Shown here one piece after another: positions 42,610-59,322 of a stretch of 64,000 nt of DNA. The DNA is from Globodera rostochiensis (lineage: Eukaryota; Nematoda; Chromadorea; Rhabditida; Heteroderidae). The DNA is taken from positions 3,563,254-3,627,253 of the forward strand of contig JAEVLN010000001.1 of assembly GCA_018350325.1 (NCBI GenBank). Reading direction: 5' to 3'. How positions within the stretch are numbered: the stretch's first letter is position 1; each line of letters opens with the position of its first letter. A program made the translations under genes and the position numbers. Below the pieces are notes generated by a model, which saw nothing but the letters and a program-made list of their open reading frames with translations, did not search any database and was not told where the DNA came from.

Positions 42610-45600
42610 ATGTCGAATAATCGACAAAAGATTATTCAGCCGGCTGCGGAGGGATCTGGGGGAAGAGAGGGAGAAGAACAAAATGATGATCAGCGTCAAG
42701 TAATCGGATGGCGCCCAAAAGCGTTGGATGGCGGATACGGATGGGTTGTGGTGTTTGGTTAGTCGAATTATTAGGTGACAAATAATTGTTATATCAAAAT
42801 TTGCAGGTTCTTTTTTGATCCACGTATTCGCTGACGGGTTTGTCTACTCATTCGGAGTCATCGCCGAGTCGCTTATCGGGGTTGTCCCATTAGCAAGTTC
42901 AAACCCGTAAACGGACGGTTTGGTTTAAGGAGTTCCAATCCACCAACACTGAAGCATCGACCATTCTTTCATTGCTCACTGGACTTATGCTGGCGGCAGG
43001 CCCAGTGGGTGATTTCGGGACTAATAAAACTTCGGAGGGGGGGGGGGACTTCACATTTTACTTATGTGAAAATAATTTTTTTTAATGAATCTTTAAGTTG
43101 GCATCCGCAATTTGTAACCGAATCGGATGTCGTGTCACGACAATTATCGGTGCACTGATCGCTTCCGTCGGGTATTAGAAACGGGTTGATTTCGATATCT
43201 ATAATTTATTCTTGTCTCTTTTTTGTTCAAAAATTATTCCTGTCTAACTTTAAAATCTAGATCACGGAAGGTCTAAAGAATGACTTTAAATGCATTTTGT
43301 TTGTAAAATAAAATGACTCTGTTTCAGTTGTGCCATCTCTTATTTTGCCTATTCGATGAACTATTTGTTGTTTTCTGTTGGAATTGTGATGGGCATCGGA
43401 TTTGGCCTAATGTATTGTCCAGCAATCGTAATCGGTAAGCGAAAAGTCAAATTGATCTCTTTTTTGGTCGGACTTAGGAAAAGCATTAAATTAACAAAAT
43501 GAATTTGCTGCAATTTCCATTTTTAGTGACAATGTACTTCGAGAAGTATCGTTCACTTGCGACCGGTCAGTTTTTGGTGGAAACTCTTTAAAATTGTTTA
43601 ACCATTACAAGGCATCACTGTTTGCGGTGCTGGAATAGGTAATTGCTTGAAATTTTCATCTGATTTTTAAATAAAATATAGGCACTTTCGTCTTCTCCCA
43701 AGTGATCAGCCATTTGATCATCCACTTCAACTGGAGATATGTGTTTCTTATTTACTCAGGTTTGTTTGTTATGAAAAGCAAATGGGTTTTACTTAAATTC
43801 TTTCTGGCAACACTTTGTTTGGTTAGCCACAGCCACAAGTTTTACCATTTCTTTGTGAGACCATTTTTGCGAAATTTTTCGCTAAAAATTTTCTAAGTTT
43901 ATTTTAATTGTTTTACTTTCTCAGGTGTCGTTTTGTTGTGTGTGCCGTGTGGTGCCCTTTATAGGCCGATCGAGTTTGTGCCAATTTACGAAGATGAGGA
44001 GGAAGAGGAGTTGGGAGAGAATGAAATCAAAGCGGCAAACGACCGAGGAGAAACGGACGATCAGCAGCCAAATGGTAAACAAAGCCGCATAATTTTTGTT
44101 TCAAAAAACGGGCAATGAGAGTCAGTCTCTCGCCGTTAACTTGTGAATTTCATTTGTGATTGTTAACTAGATGATGAGCTGTCCACTCTTGCGGAAACAC
44201 CAACTGTACGTCCTGATCATGGACTCGTTCCTCCGCAACAGTTGCGTCCCGCCCGCTCCCATCAGCTGATCAGCAAAGTATCGGTCAATGGAATTGGCAT
44301 TGCGTCTGCGGAGGAGGCTCATGGGGCGGACAATGGCGGAGGTGGACTCGGCCAACGCTTTTTCTCCATCGGAGATCATTTACACGTTGCCGGGAGGAAG
44401 AGTGGCGGGGTCAGTGTATCCACCGGCTATCTGAACTTCAAGGATGTGTTCTACTCTGGTAGCATCACGGGTAGGTTGGTCCGAATGCCAATACAAATAC
44501 ATGGTATTTTAAAGGAGCTATTTTTAGAAGATGTTTTTTGTCATGACTTTTAAGAACTCTTCACTTTGAGGCAGGGGGGCGTCGTTGGGTTTTCTGCGAA
44601 TTAGCCCAGTGATTCATCCCCTCCAAGGCAAACCCTAAATACCCTCTCACCCCTCTTCCATGTATGGTGAATTGTTTAACATTGTTTTAAATTTACCCAA
44701 AATTAACAAAAACTTATTTTCTCTAAAGAGTTGCCCGAGTACAAAGAGCAGCGCTTCCGTTTTCGCTCTGTCAGTTCCTTGTCCCATGGTTCTTCCACAG
44801 CGGTCGGCGGCTCTGCCATTCGGCCTGCTTCTGCTGCTATTGGTGGATCGATGGTTCAACAACCGGTGACCGTTCAGAAGGATCGCATTGAGGAGGAAAA
44901 GGACGAAGAAATGGAATTGGAAACTGCGCAAGACGGAGAAGGGACCGCGGGGGGAGAGCGAAATGGCAGTAGCGAGGAACGGACGGTGGTGCAGAGCACG
45001 ACAAGCGGTCGTGCGATTGAGATTTGGAGGTATTAATTGTGTTTCAGTAATGATGAACTCGTAGTAAGCGGTTATATAAATTCGAAGAATTTTATTTCTA
45101 CTCAAAATAAACATCGAAAATTTGCGACTTTTAGGACTGTCAAACGAATGTTGGATTTGTCTCTGCTGACAATTCCGGTCTATCTGTTGTTCGGCATCTC
45201 CAACTTCTTTACCAGCATTGGCTTCAACGCTCCGCCGATGTTCAGTAAAATTTATGCATTTATTGATTTCATCTGCTCTTCGGCGGATTCTTTGTTATCT
45301 GCTGGGGTTTTATTAAGATGAAATAATCATAAATCTTTTAGTGCCGTTGAATGCCGAAATTGTGCTGGGCTGGACCAAAACCGAAGCATCGTTCACCGTT
45401 TCGGCATATGGTTCTCACTTTTTCACTCTCTTTTCATTTAAAAAAAACTCCTCGCCAGGCATTGCTAACACTTTGGGTCGTATTGTCTTCGGATTTGTCT
45501 GCGATCGCGAGTTGCCTTTCAGTTGGGGTAAGGACAAGGCTCGGAACCGGCTGTGGATCTACAACCTTACCCTGGTCTTCTGCGGGGTGATCTCCTGTCT

Positions 45601-46240
45601 GGTGTTCTTATTGACGTCATTCTACTCTTTTGTTGTATATTGCTTCCTCTTCGGCTTTACAATCAGTTCCTATGTTTGTTTGACTTCGGTGGTGCTGGTC
45701 GACATGGTAATTTTAAATTTAACAATACTTCGATATTTCTTTTTAAACAAAACAATTTGTTAGGTTGGTGTTGATCGACTGACAAATGCATATGGGTTGC
45801 TCCTTTTTATCCAGGGAATTGCCACATTTTTTGGTCCACCATTGGCCGGTTGGATGTTTACCTTTAAATCATTAAAATTGCCAATTTTTCTTTTTCATAT
45901 TTCTTTTTGATTTAATTCGATTGGATATTACTTAGAATGTTAGGCAAGAACTTAAATTTAGGAAAGCTTTTTGATCTGACGAAGCGATACGATTGGACCT
46001 TTGGCTTATGTGGTCTGTCGTCTTTTTTTAAATAAAAATTAGTGAAACGTTTGTTGTTGAGGTGGTTGTCTGTTCATCAGCGGCTTCATGCTCTTCGTTG
46101 TCCCATTGTTCAACAAAAATCAGCAGCAAAAGGAAAATGGCAAACCGAAAACGGCGAAGTCTCGACAGAATGCGGAACAGCAAGAACTGCTGATCGTTCG
46201 GAGCGATTCGCCACAGCACAAAACATACGCGGCCGTCTGA
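42610..46240 (+). CDS. SLC16-type monocarboxylate transporter (MFS)
   Basis: Multi-exon gene for a plasma-membrane-type proton-coupled monocarboxylate or related carrier. The start is the ATG of MSNNRQKIIQPA. The SLC16 signature DGGYGWVVVF lies at the TM1 entrance (exon 1 to 42757, exon 2 from 42807). Later exons give EFQSTNTEASTILSLLTGLM, then NRIGCRVTTIIGALIASVG, YSMNYLLFSVGIVMGIGFG, YFEKYRSLATG and FNWRYVFLIYSG (TM2-TM6). A large cytoplasmic loop of about 230 residues (acidic EDEEEEELGEN, later EEEKDEEMELE) separates it from the second half: MLDLSLLTIPVYLLFG, NTLGRIVFGFVCD, GFTISSYVC and DRLTNAYGLLLFIQG. The tail is hydrophilic, ending QHKTYAAV before the stop at 46,238. The substrate cannot be told from sequence. 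A poly(A) signal follows 37 bp after the stop. Confidence 0.88.
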
Positions 46241-46276
46241 GACCCAATGGACAACGCTTCAAAAAATGAAACGCAA

Positions 46277-46282
46277 ATAAAA
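46277..46282 (+). terminator. Polyadenylation signal AATAAA
   Basis: Canonical AATAAA hexamer 37 bp after the stop codon of the SLC16-type gene, same strand. Confidence 0.6.
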
Positions 46283-48225
46283 AACGCGAACACCGCGCAC
46301 CGCCCAATAATCCGTCCCTTTCTCCTTTTGAGTTTGCAATACAATGACTTTCTTCGTTTGTTAACCTTCTCATTGTTTTTTTGTTATTTTCTTATTTTTT
46401 ATTAGACACCTTTTGGTAGCTTTTGTATTATATTCGTAGCTTTGTATATTCGCCATAAATGTTTTCGTTTTCCCGTTGATTGTTTCTGCTGTTCTTCCCA
46501 CCGCCTTCCCTTCAGTATTTTCACCTCCGGTCGCCGCCGTTGGCCTTCTTTCCATTTACCCTCTGAGAGTTATAACGACAACCTTTCATTATGGGTCAGC
46601 CGCCGCCATTCACTCTGTTCTCGAATTGGCCAAAATTCAGTCAGTCAGACAGACGCCATTTTGTTGTTAATCTTGTACAGATTGCTGCCTTCTTTCCTCC
46701 CACCACCTCATTATTGGCCTCCAATGCGAGCGATTGTTGTTTTATCTGTTTAAAGACCGACATCCGTCCCCCCTCCGGGGATCAATCAGTATTACCACTT
46801 TTCATATCCCTCCCCCCTTCCCCCAATGTTTTTTTTTGGTTTTCTCGCCATTATGCATTTGTTGGCATTCCTCATCAAAACAAAGTTGCCTTGCGGATAA
46901 GTGCATTTAACCAATTATTTATGTGTGTAAATGTTTAAAATTCTTTTTGGTCTCTTCGTACAAAAATTCCACTGACAAATGAGAAATTGTTATTGAATAA
47001 ATATTTGTTATGACAATGTGAATGAACGACGATAAAACGTTAATCTTGTGAAAGACTCAAAATTTGGCCGGAAGTGACTAATCAATTTGCTGACGTATTT
47101 TGCATGGGATCGCCCGTCGGCTTTTCCTTCTCATTTTCTTTTCACAGCGGCAACCGAAAAATCAAACCGCTGAAACATTTGTTTCACAACCAATGCAAAT
47201 ATTTTAATTAGCCCTCCAAGCCGTGTCAACTTCGACTTTCTCTCCCCCACTCAATAGCGCCTCGGGAGCACCTGGCCCCACCCTTTTCGCAGGGCACTTT
47301 CGCACCGACGGCACGGCACTCATTCGATTATTCTCAAACTGGGCGTTATGTTCTTCCCTTACAAAAGTTGTTAAAATAATTTCTGCTTTCTTTTAACCTT
47401 TGTCCGTTCGTTAATCGATCCGTTCACTGCTCCAATTCATTTAGCGGGGGGTGGGCTGTGAAACCGAAGACCCCAAAAAAAGCATTTTTTTCATAAAATG
47501 CAAACATAAAAAAGGATTTTTGAGCCCATCCCCGGCCGAGGATACCCGTTCCCCGGTTTGCTTATCCCCGAAAACGGGGATTCCCGGTTTTACCAGGACC
47601 CCCCCCCCCTCGGCTGTAACCCTAGTTTCAAGAAAGAATGCTTACCTAATTTGAGATTATTAACAGCTTGAAGTGCCAATGCATTGGCTTTACGACATTT
47701 ATGGCATTTATTTTGGGGTGCTTGCCAGGTGCATTTTGCGCCGTTATGTCGCTTTGATTAGGCTAAAGCCAATCGGCTTTTTTATCTTTGATGGTTTGTT
47801 TTCATTCTTTTAGTCTTTTTGGGATGAAAGCACTGGTCGCATGAACATGTCACTTTTGTCCGAATAATGAATGGCATGGCATCATAGGTCGTCTGCGCGG
47901 CAACACTTTTTGTATTTAAAGTCGTCCGTCAGTCCACCAACGCACACTCATTGCCCCCCCCCCCCCACCTGTCAGCATCTAATTAATATTGGGCCATTAA
48001 ATTTCATTTCCTTTCATAAGATGCCATTTTCTCCAATTAAAACACGCGATTGTACGTCATTATATCGGTGAAAAGTAGCGGAAGAACTTTGTCAGGCCCA
48101 ATCAACTGTGTAGCTCTCCGGGGAGGCCAAACGGTCCATCAAACCGCCGCACCCTTATTAAACGTTCATTTGTCTGCCGATTTAATGCCATTTTCCAATC
48201 ATTTCCCTGGCAGTTTGCCTGTTGG
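46283..48225. other. Intergenic, no gene seen
   Basis: Mixed sequence with C-rich tracts and short open frames lacking recognisable motifs. At 47.53-47.63 kb there is a block of CCCCGGTTT / AACGGGGATTCCCGG words like the interiors of the short elements elsewhere. Presumably holds the G-alpha promoter. Confidence 0.5.
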
Positions 48226-52319
<4,094 letters not shown>

Positions 52320-52602
52320 TTGATTCTCCCCGCCTGTCCGCCGTCTTCTGACATCCCAAACCCTTCAGGCAGGGTTATGAGTGAATGAATGAATTCGTCG
52401 GTCGGTGATCGGCTGACGGCCTCATCTTTCCTTATATGTACAAACAACGCCATAAATAGTTAGGGGACGCCCGGCAGACGCTGCACATTTATTTATCTTT
52501 AATTGTCCTTAATTAATTATAATTAATTATCTTTCTTTGTTATTGACATTTCATTTAATTCACTTTGTTGTCGTCTCTTTTGTATTGCGGACGGTTATTT
52601 GA
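52320..52602. other. G-alpha 3' flank
   Basis: AT-rich sequence with TTAATTAATTATAATTAATT near 52.51 kb. No gene seen. The 55-bp satellite begins directly after it. Confidence 0.5.
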
Positions 52603-55600
52603 GACCGACCCGGCGGTCCGGCGGTTTTGGCTTAAATCACAACTTCTTTCAATTATTAATAATCCCGGCGGTCCCCCGGTTTTGGCTTAAATCACAACTT
52701 CTTTCAATTATTAATAATCCCGGCGATCCCCCGGTTTTGGCTTAAATCACAACTTCTTTCAATTATTAATAATCCCGGCGGTCCCCCGGTTTTGGCTTAA
52801 ATCACAACTTCTTTCAATTATTAATAATCCCGGCGATCCCCCGGTTTTGGCTTAAATCACAACTTCTTTCAATTATTAATAATCCCGGCGATCCCCCGGT
52901 TTTGGCTTAAATCACAACTTCTTTCAATTATTAATAATCCCGGCGATCCCCCGGTTTTGGCTTAAATCACAACTTCTTTCAATTATTAATAATCCCGGCG
53001 ATCCCCCGGTTTTGGCTTAAATCACAACTTCTTTCAATTATTAATAATCCCGGCGGTCCCCCGGTTTTGGCTTAAATCACAACTTCTTTCAATTATTAAT
53101 AATCCCGGCGATCCCCCGGTTTTGGCTTAAATCACAACTTCTTTCAATTATTAATAATCCCGGCGATCCCCCGGTTTTGGCTTAAATCACAACTTCTTTC
53201 AATTATTAATAATCCCGGCGATCCCCCGGTTTTGGCTTAAATCACAACTTCTTTCAATTATTAATAATCCCGGCGATCCCCCGGTTTTGGCTTAAATCAC
53301 AACTTCTTTCAATTATTAATAATCCCGGCGATCCCCCGGTTTTGGCTTAAATCACAACTTCTTTCAATTATTAATAATCCCGGCGGTCCCCCGGTTTTGG
53401 CTTAAATCACAACTTCTTTCAATTATTAATAATCCCGGCGATCCCCCGGTTTTGGCTTAAATCACAACTTCTTTCAATTATTAATAATCCCGGCGATCCC
53501 CCGGTTTTGGCTTAAATCACAACTTCTTTCAATTATTAATAATCCCGGCGATCCCCCGGTTTTGGCTTAAATCACAACTTCTTTCAATTATTAATAATCC
53601 CGGCGATCCCCCGGTTTTGGCTTAAATCACAACTTCTTTCAATTATTAATAATCCCGGCGATCCCCCGGTTTTGGCTTAAATCACAACTTCTTTCAATTA
53701 TTAATAATCCCGGCGATCCCCCGGTTTTGGCTTAAATCACAACTTCTTTCAATTATTAATAATCCCGGCGATCCCCCGGTTTTGGCTTAAATCACAACTT
53801 CTTTCAATTATTAATAATCCCGGCGGTCCCCCGGTTTTGGCTTAAATCACAACTTCTAATTATTAATAATCCCGGCGATCCCCCGGTTTTGGCTTAAATC
53901 ACAACTTCTTTCAATTATTAATAATCCCGGCGATCCCCCGGTTTTGGCTTAAATCACAACTTCTTTCAATTATTAATAATCCCGGCGATCCCCCGGTTTT
54001 GGCTTAAATCACAACTTCTTTCAATTATTAATAATCCCGGCGATCCCCCGGTTTTGGCTTAAATCACAACTTCTTTCAATTATTAATAATCCCGGCGATC
54101 CCCCGGTTTTGGCTTAAATCACAACTTCTTTCAATTATTAATAATCCCGGCGATCCCCCGGTTTTGGCTTAAATCACAACTTCTTTCAATTATTAATAAT
54201 CCCGGCGATCCCCCGGTTTTGGCTTAAATCACAACTTCTTTCAATTATTAATAATCCCGGCGGTCCCCCGGTTTTGGCTTAAATCACAACTTCTTTCAAT
54301 TATTAATAATCCCGGCGATCCCCCGGTTTTGGCTTAAATCACAACTTCTTTCAATTATTAATAATCCCGGCGATCCCCCGGTTTTGGCTTAAATCACAAC
54401 TTCTTTCTTATTAATAATCCCGGCGGTCCCCCGGTTTTGGCTTAAATCACAACTTCTTTCAATTATTAATAATCCCGGCGATCCCCCGGTTTTGGCTTAA
54501 ATCACAACTTCTTTCAATTATTAATAATCCCGGCGGTCCCCCGGTTTTGGCTTAAATCACAACTTCTTTCAATTATTAATAATCCCGGCGATCCCCCGGT
54601 TTTGGCTTAAATCACAACTTCTTTCAATTATTAATAATCCCGGCGATCCCCCGGTTTTGGCTTAAATCACAACTTCTTTCAATTATTAATAATCCCGGCG
54701 ATCCCCCGGTTTTGGCTTAAATCACAACTTCTTTCAATTATTAATAATCCCGGCGATCCCCCGGTTTTGGCTTAAATCACAACTTCTTTCAATTATTAAT
54801 AATCCCGGCGATCCCCCGGTTTTGGCTTAAATCACAACTTCTTTCAATTATTAATAATCCCGGCGATCCCCCGGTTTTGGCTTAAATCACAACTTCTTTC
54901 AATTATTAATAATCCCGGCGATCCCCCGGTTTTGGCTTAAATCACAACTTCTTTCAATTATTAATAATCCCGGCGATCCCCCGGTTTTGGCTTAAATCAC
55001 AACTTCTTTCAATTATTAATAATCCCGGCGATCCCCCGGTTTTGGCTTAAATCACAACTTCTTTCAATTATTAATAATCCCGGCGATCCCCCGGTTTTGG
55101 CTTAAATCACAACTTCTTTCAATTATTAATAATCCCGGCGATCCCCCGGTTTTGGCTTAAATCACAACTTCTTTCAATTATTAATAATCCCGGCGGTCCC
55201 CCGGTTTTGGCTTAAATCACAACTTCTTTCAATTATTAATAATCCCGGCGATCCCCCGGTTTTGGCTTAAATCACAACTTCTTTCAATTATTAATAATCC
55301 CGGCGATCCCCCGGTTTTGGCTTAAATCACAACTTCTTTCAATTATTAATAATCCCGGCGATCCCCCGGTTTTGGCTTAAATCACAACTTCTTTCAATTA
55401 TTAATAATCCCGGCGATCCCCCGGTTTTGGCTTAAATCACAACTTCTTTCAATTATTAATAATCCCGGCGATCCCCCGGTTTTGGCTTAAATCACAACTT
55501 CTTTCAATTATTAATAATCCCGGCGATCCCCCGGTTTTGGCTTAAATCACAACTTCTTTCAATTATTAATAATCCCGGCGATCCCCCGGTTTTGGCTTAA

Positions 55601-55914
55601 ATCACAACTTCTTTCAATTATTAATAATCCCGGCGATCCCCCGGTTTTGGCTTAAATCACAACTTCTTTCAATTATTAATAATCCCGGCGATCCCCCGGT
55701 TTTGGCTTAAATCACAACTTCTTTCAATTATTAATAATCCCGGCGGTCCCCCGGTTTTGGCTTAAATCACAACTTCTTTCAATTATTAATAATCCCGGCG
55801 ATCCCCCGGTTTTGGCTTAAATCACAACTTCTTTCAATTATTAATAATCCCGGCGATCCCCCGGTTTTGGCTTAAATCACAACTTCTTTCAATTATTAAT
55901 AATCCCGGCGATCC
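52603..55914. repeat. 55-bp satellite array, about 60 copies
   Basis: A 55-bp unit (AATCCCGGCGATCCCCCGG, then TTTTGGCTTAAATCACAACT, then TCTTTCAATTATT) repeated head to tail with almost no differences. The only common variant is A or G in CGGCGRTCCCC; about ten units carry G. Two units carry small deletions in the CTTTCAATT part (near 53,855 and 54,407). The first partial unit is the most diverged. The uniformity suggests recent amplification or gene conversion, or assembly from few distinct reads. No coding potential. Confidence 0.97.
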
Positions 55915-56366
55915 AGATGCCTCGGGACAAATATTTAACAACTTTTCAAAGTGTTTATTCATTTTCTTTCGATGGATTGGCGACCTTTTATGTGCACAAA
56001 AAGCGGACTGTTACTATAAAATATATTTTCGTTTATGAAATTGAAAACAAATTGCGATATAACAAATAAATGGTGGAATTAAAATTTAAAGCAAAAAGTG
56101 ATTGGGGAGGGGGGGGGGAATGGAACTTCTAAACGAAAAATGTCTCTCTCCATTATTTGAGTTTGAGCGGTTTAAGTTTGGGACCAGAAATGACACAGAT
56201 AAAAGTGAGTGAGTCCAAACAATGCCAAAATGCGTTTTAAACACGTTATATTTTAAGTCGAAGCCGGCATTCGGATAACCGGAGTTACGGTTCGACTTCA
56301 AAATGTTTCAGGGGAATTCTTTTTACGAAAATGGTCAGTGGGCCACAGACAATTTGCCATCCCTTT
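55915..56366. other. Gap between satellite and transporter gene
   Basis: Presumed 3' flank of the MFSD8-like gene. A minus-strand frame to 56,285 is an out-of-frame shadow of its last exon. No other gene seen. Confidence 0.5.
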
Positions 56367-59322
56367 TCAATGCAACGGACAAAGTCTCGGACAGTGCGTG
56401 CCTTCGGTGATCGACTCCGTTGTTGTTTTGGTTGTTGTTGTTGTACTGGTACTATTGTAGTTTTTGAGATTGGGTTTTTCAAATGCGTTGCTGCTGTCCT
56501 TCTTCCCCCGTTCCTTTTCTACGCTTCGGACGGATCCACTGGTACTGAATCTGCCGTCCTCCAGCCGGCTGAACGACGTCGCCGTGGAGAGCGAACGTTG
56601 TTTTGGCGTCTGTAACGGCACCATCCGTCTGTAGAAAATCAGCCAAAGGGACAAAGTGGCGCCGGCCACCGCTAATTCCATGGCCCAGGCCATATTTGGC
56701 CCGTGAAATGAGTACAGACTGCTGAAAAGTACAATTTCAGCATTTAATCGTTCAAACTGTCGCCGACCTCATCAGAATCGGTCCGAGCAGTCGGGCGAAA
56801 GTGCCCGAAATCTGAAAGAAGCCTTGCTGTGTGCCTTGACGTCGGGGGCCGAGGATGTGGGAGAAGAGCGTGTTCATAGCGATGTTCAGCACTGGGAAGG
56901 TCAGTCCTATGCAGACCACGTAGCTGCAGTAGTACAGCCACACGTTCACTTGGGAGAGGTGTTGGCACCAGCTGAGCGTGGGGGGGGGGAGCCGATCAGA
57001 CAAAAAGAATCGCATTTAGGCATGAAAATGTTTTCAGAAATTAGTAAAATAACGCTTAAACAAAATGCTATATTTTGGCTTCGTTTTACCTGAATTTGGT
57101 CGCATTACAACCAACGGGTCGTGGCTCAATTTCCGGGCCTGAAATAAAAGGTGGGGGGACAATCAATTTGGCAATTAATTAAAATTAATTAATCAGTCAA
57201 TTTTTTGCAATTAATTAAAATTAATTAATCAGCTAATTTTAATTAAAATTAATTAATGTCCTCAATTTGCTCCTGCTGGCTTTAGCCTTTTCTCGGGGCA
57301 AGCAAAGTCCGGGCCCTGTCACTTAACCGGACAATTTCTTTTTTTTCCATTTTTATTTTTATTCCCTGTCGGCCACCGGACTAATATTGCAATAGTCAGA
57401 CCTTAGCACGTGTTTTGCGTTTAGTATTTGAAATAAAAGTCCCCGGGGGGGGGAGGTAGGGAATTCAAATAATTTAATATATATTAATATGTACATTGAT
57501 GAACTTACGTGTTTCGTTGAACGTTCTAACTGGTGTAGGCAGAAAAGGCCACGAAAAAGTGATCAGATGGAAGACGATCAATCCGATGAAGGACAAAATG
57601 CAACTCAGCCGGCAGTTTAGCCTAATTGGAATGGATTAATGTGTAACTTCGTGGGGCTTTCGGCATTGTTGCTTACTCTTTTTTTGACTTCAGACTGATG
57701 TAAAGAATGTAAATGCCGAAAGTGATCGCCCCGACAAGCGATTGGGCGATGGACGTCACTTGGACAGCTTTCTGTTCCGACCAGGCGAACATCATCATGG
57801 CGTACGGACTGCCGATGGTCTCCAAGTTGCCCTGGACGAACATTTGGGTGAAGCGGCTAAAGTAGCACACCAAACACGCGAGCACATCGTACGGGAGCAG
57901 TTTGGACAGCTTGGCCTGCAATTAACTCAAAAATATTCAAGAACGGACAAAATCTGGTATGCTCTGGAGTGGATTTGTCCCGAATTCCAAAGACGCATTA
58001 CAAAATGCCTGAACCTTCCCACCTCGTCCGTGCCCGAATGTTTGTCCCCTGCACATCCGTTCTCTCTGCACTCTTTGACGTTCGCCTCTTCAAGACCCGC
58101 GTAATGTTCTTCAAAGCACAAAAACAGCACAACGACGCCGGCGAGGTTCATCAAACAGGCCAAATAGGCCGGGGCAGTGTACAAGTTGAAGTTGAGAACG
58201 CCGAAAAGTGAGAAACCCGGGTAGGGAAAGTAAGTGAACAGCAATTGGAAGGCTGAAAGTTGGTGGAGTGATGTCATGTGAATGGCATGGCCATGTTGGA
58301 CAATGAATGTTTTGGGGCAACAGCAGGAAACCACCGAACTTTGTTTCGGCTTCATTGGCTTTCCGTCCACTCGCACCAAAACCTTTCCCCACTCACCCGG
58401 CCCACTCGTCGCGCCCAATGCTTGCCCGCAGGTGACAAATGCAATTGCCCGGGAACGGTCTTTGGCCGTAGAGGCGGTGGAGGCGTAAGTGCGAAGTAAA
58501 CAAACATTTCCTGACAAATGAGCGGGGAATTGACAATGATCAACTTTAAATCAACAGCAGACTTAGAAGGTCTAATCTTTCGGTTGGAGGCTTTCCGACC
58601 TTTCGGGTGGGAATTTTGAGGATTGATTGTTTAGAGTGGCTCGGGAACAGTTTATCTGGGTCGGGGACCAAGGCGAATAGATCCCAACGAGTTGCGGAAT
58701 CCGAACCCAAAAATGATTAGGAATTAGGGGAGGTGTTTGGTGTAATTAGCGGTTGAGGTGGAGGATTGACTCCAAGCAAAAAAGGAACAAAGGTCAGCCC
58801 ACCTGAACCCATTCCGACGATGCAACGGCAAAACAGCAAAACATAAAGCTTCGGCAATTGGACAATCTCCAAGCTAAAAAAGCAATTAAGCCGAAAAGGA
58901 CAGATCCAAAAAGGCACCACAAATAAACGATGTTGCCAAAGAACATCAGACAAAGTCCAATGATCAGTGGAAGACGCACTTGACAAATTTTGTTGCTTAA
59001 ATAGCCAAACAGCGGGGCGGAGACGATTTGGCCGACACTGTACATGGCAATGACCCAACCGAATTGAGTCTCATCGATTGAACGGTCAATCTGATGGGGG
59101 GGGGGAGGGGGGAGGGAATTGGAATGGACTAAATGCCTTTATTTGTATTACCATTTGAAGATAGGGCCAAAGGGAAGAGAAATACAGCGAAAATTGGACG
59201 GTGCCAACAAAAGAAAGTGCCGCCGCCACGTAAATGGAAAACCAATTAGTGGCCGAATGGTTGTTGGCCACGGGCGACGGACTGTTGGACAGCGGCACGC
59301 GTTTTGGCCAAGTCTTGGACAT
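56367..59322 (-). CDS. MFSD8/CLN7-like major facilitator transporter
   Basis: The start is the ATG of MSKTWPKRVPLSNS. Exon 1 ends WPYLQM and carries TM1 (VGTVQFSLYFSSLWPYLQ). The next exon reads IDETQFGWVIAMYSVGQ, then APLFGYLSNKICQVRLPLI. Downstream come CIVGMGSG, GNVCLLRTYASTAS, FVTCGQALGA and LLFTYFPYPGFSLFG, then LACLVCYFSRFTQMFVQGN and ETIGSPYAMMMFAWSEQKA. The last exons hold QHLSQVNVWLYYCSYV, IAMNTLFSHILGPRRQGTQQ, a C-terminal TM and a Ser/Thr-rich tail ending HCPRLCPLH. The layout and the FSLYFSSLWPYLQ and ILGPRRQGTQQG words fit the lysosomal MFSD8/CLN7 family, in which human loss causes neuronal ceroid lipofuscinosis. The substrate is not inferable. Intron boundaries in the 57.0-57.7 kb part were not fully resolved. 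Confidence 0.85.

Noticed and set aside
44647..45114. Minus-strand frame of 155 codons over the SLC16 loop
   Set aside because: Shadow of a coding exon on the plus strand; no recognisable domain.
52603..55914. CRISPR-like array
   Set aside because: The 55-bp units are directly contiguous with no unique spacers, and the host is a eukaryote; it is a satellite.
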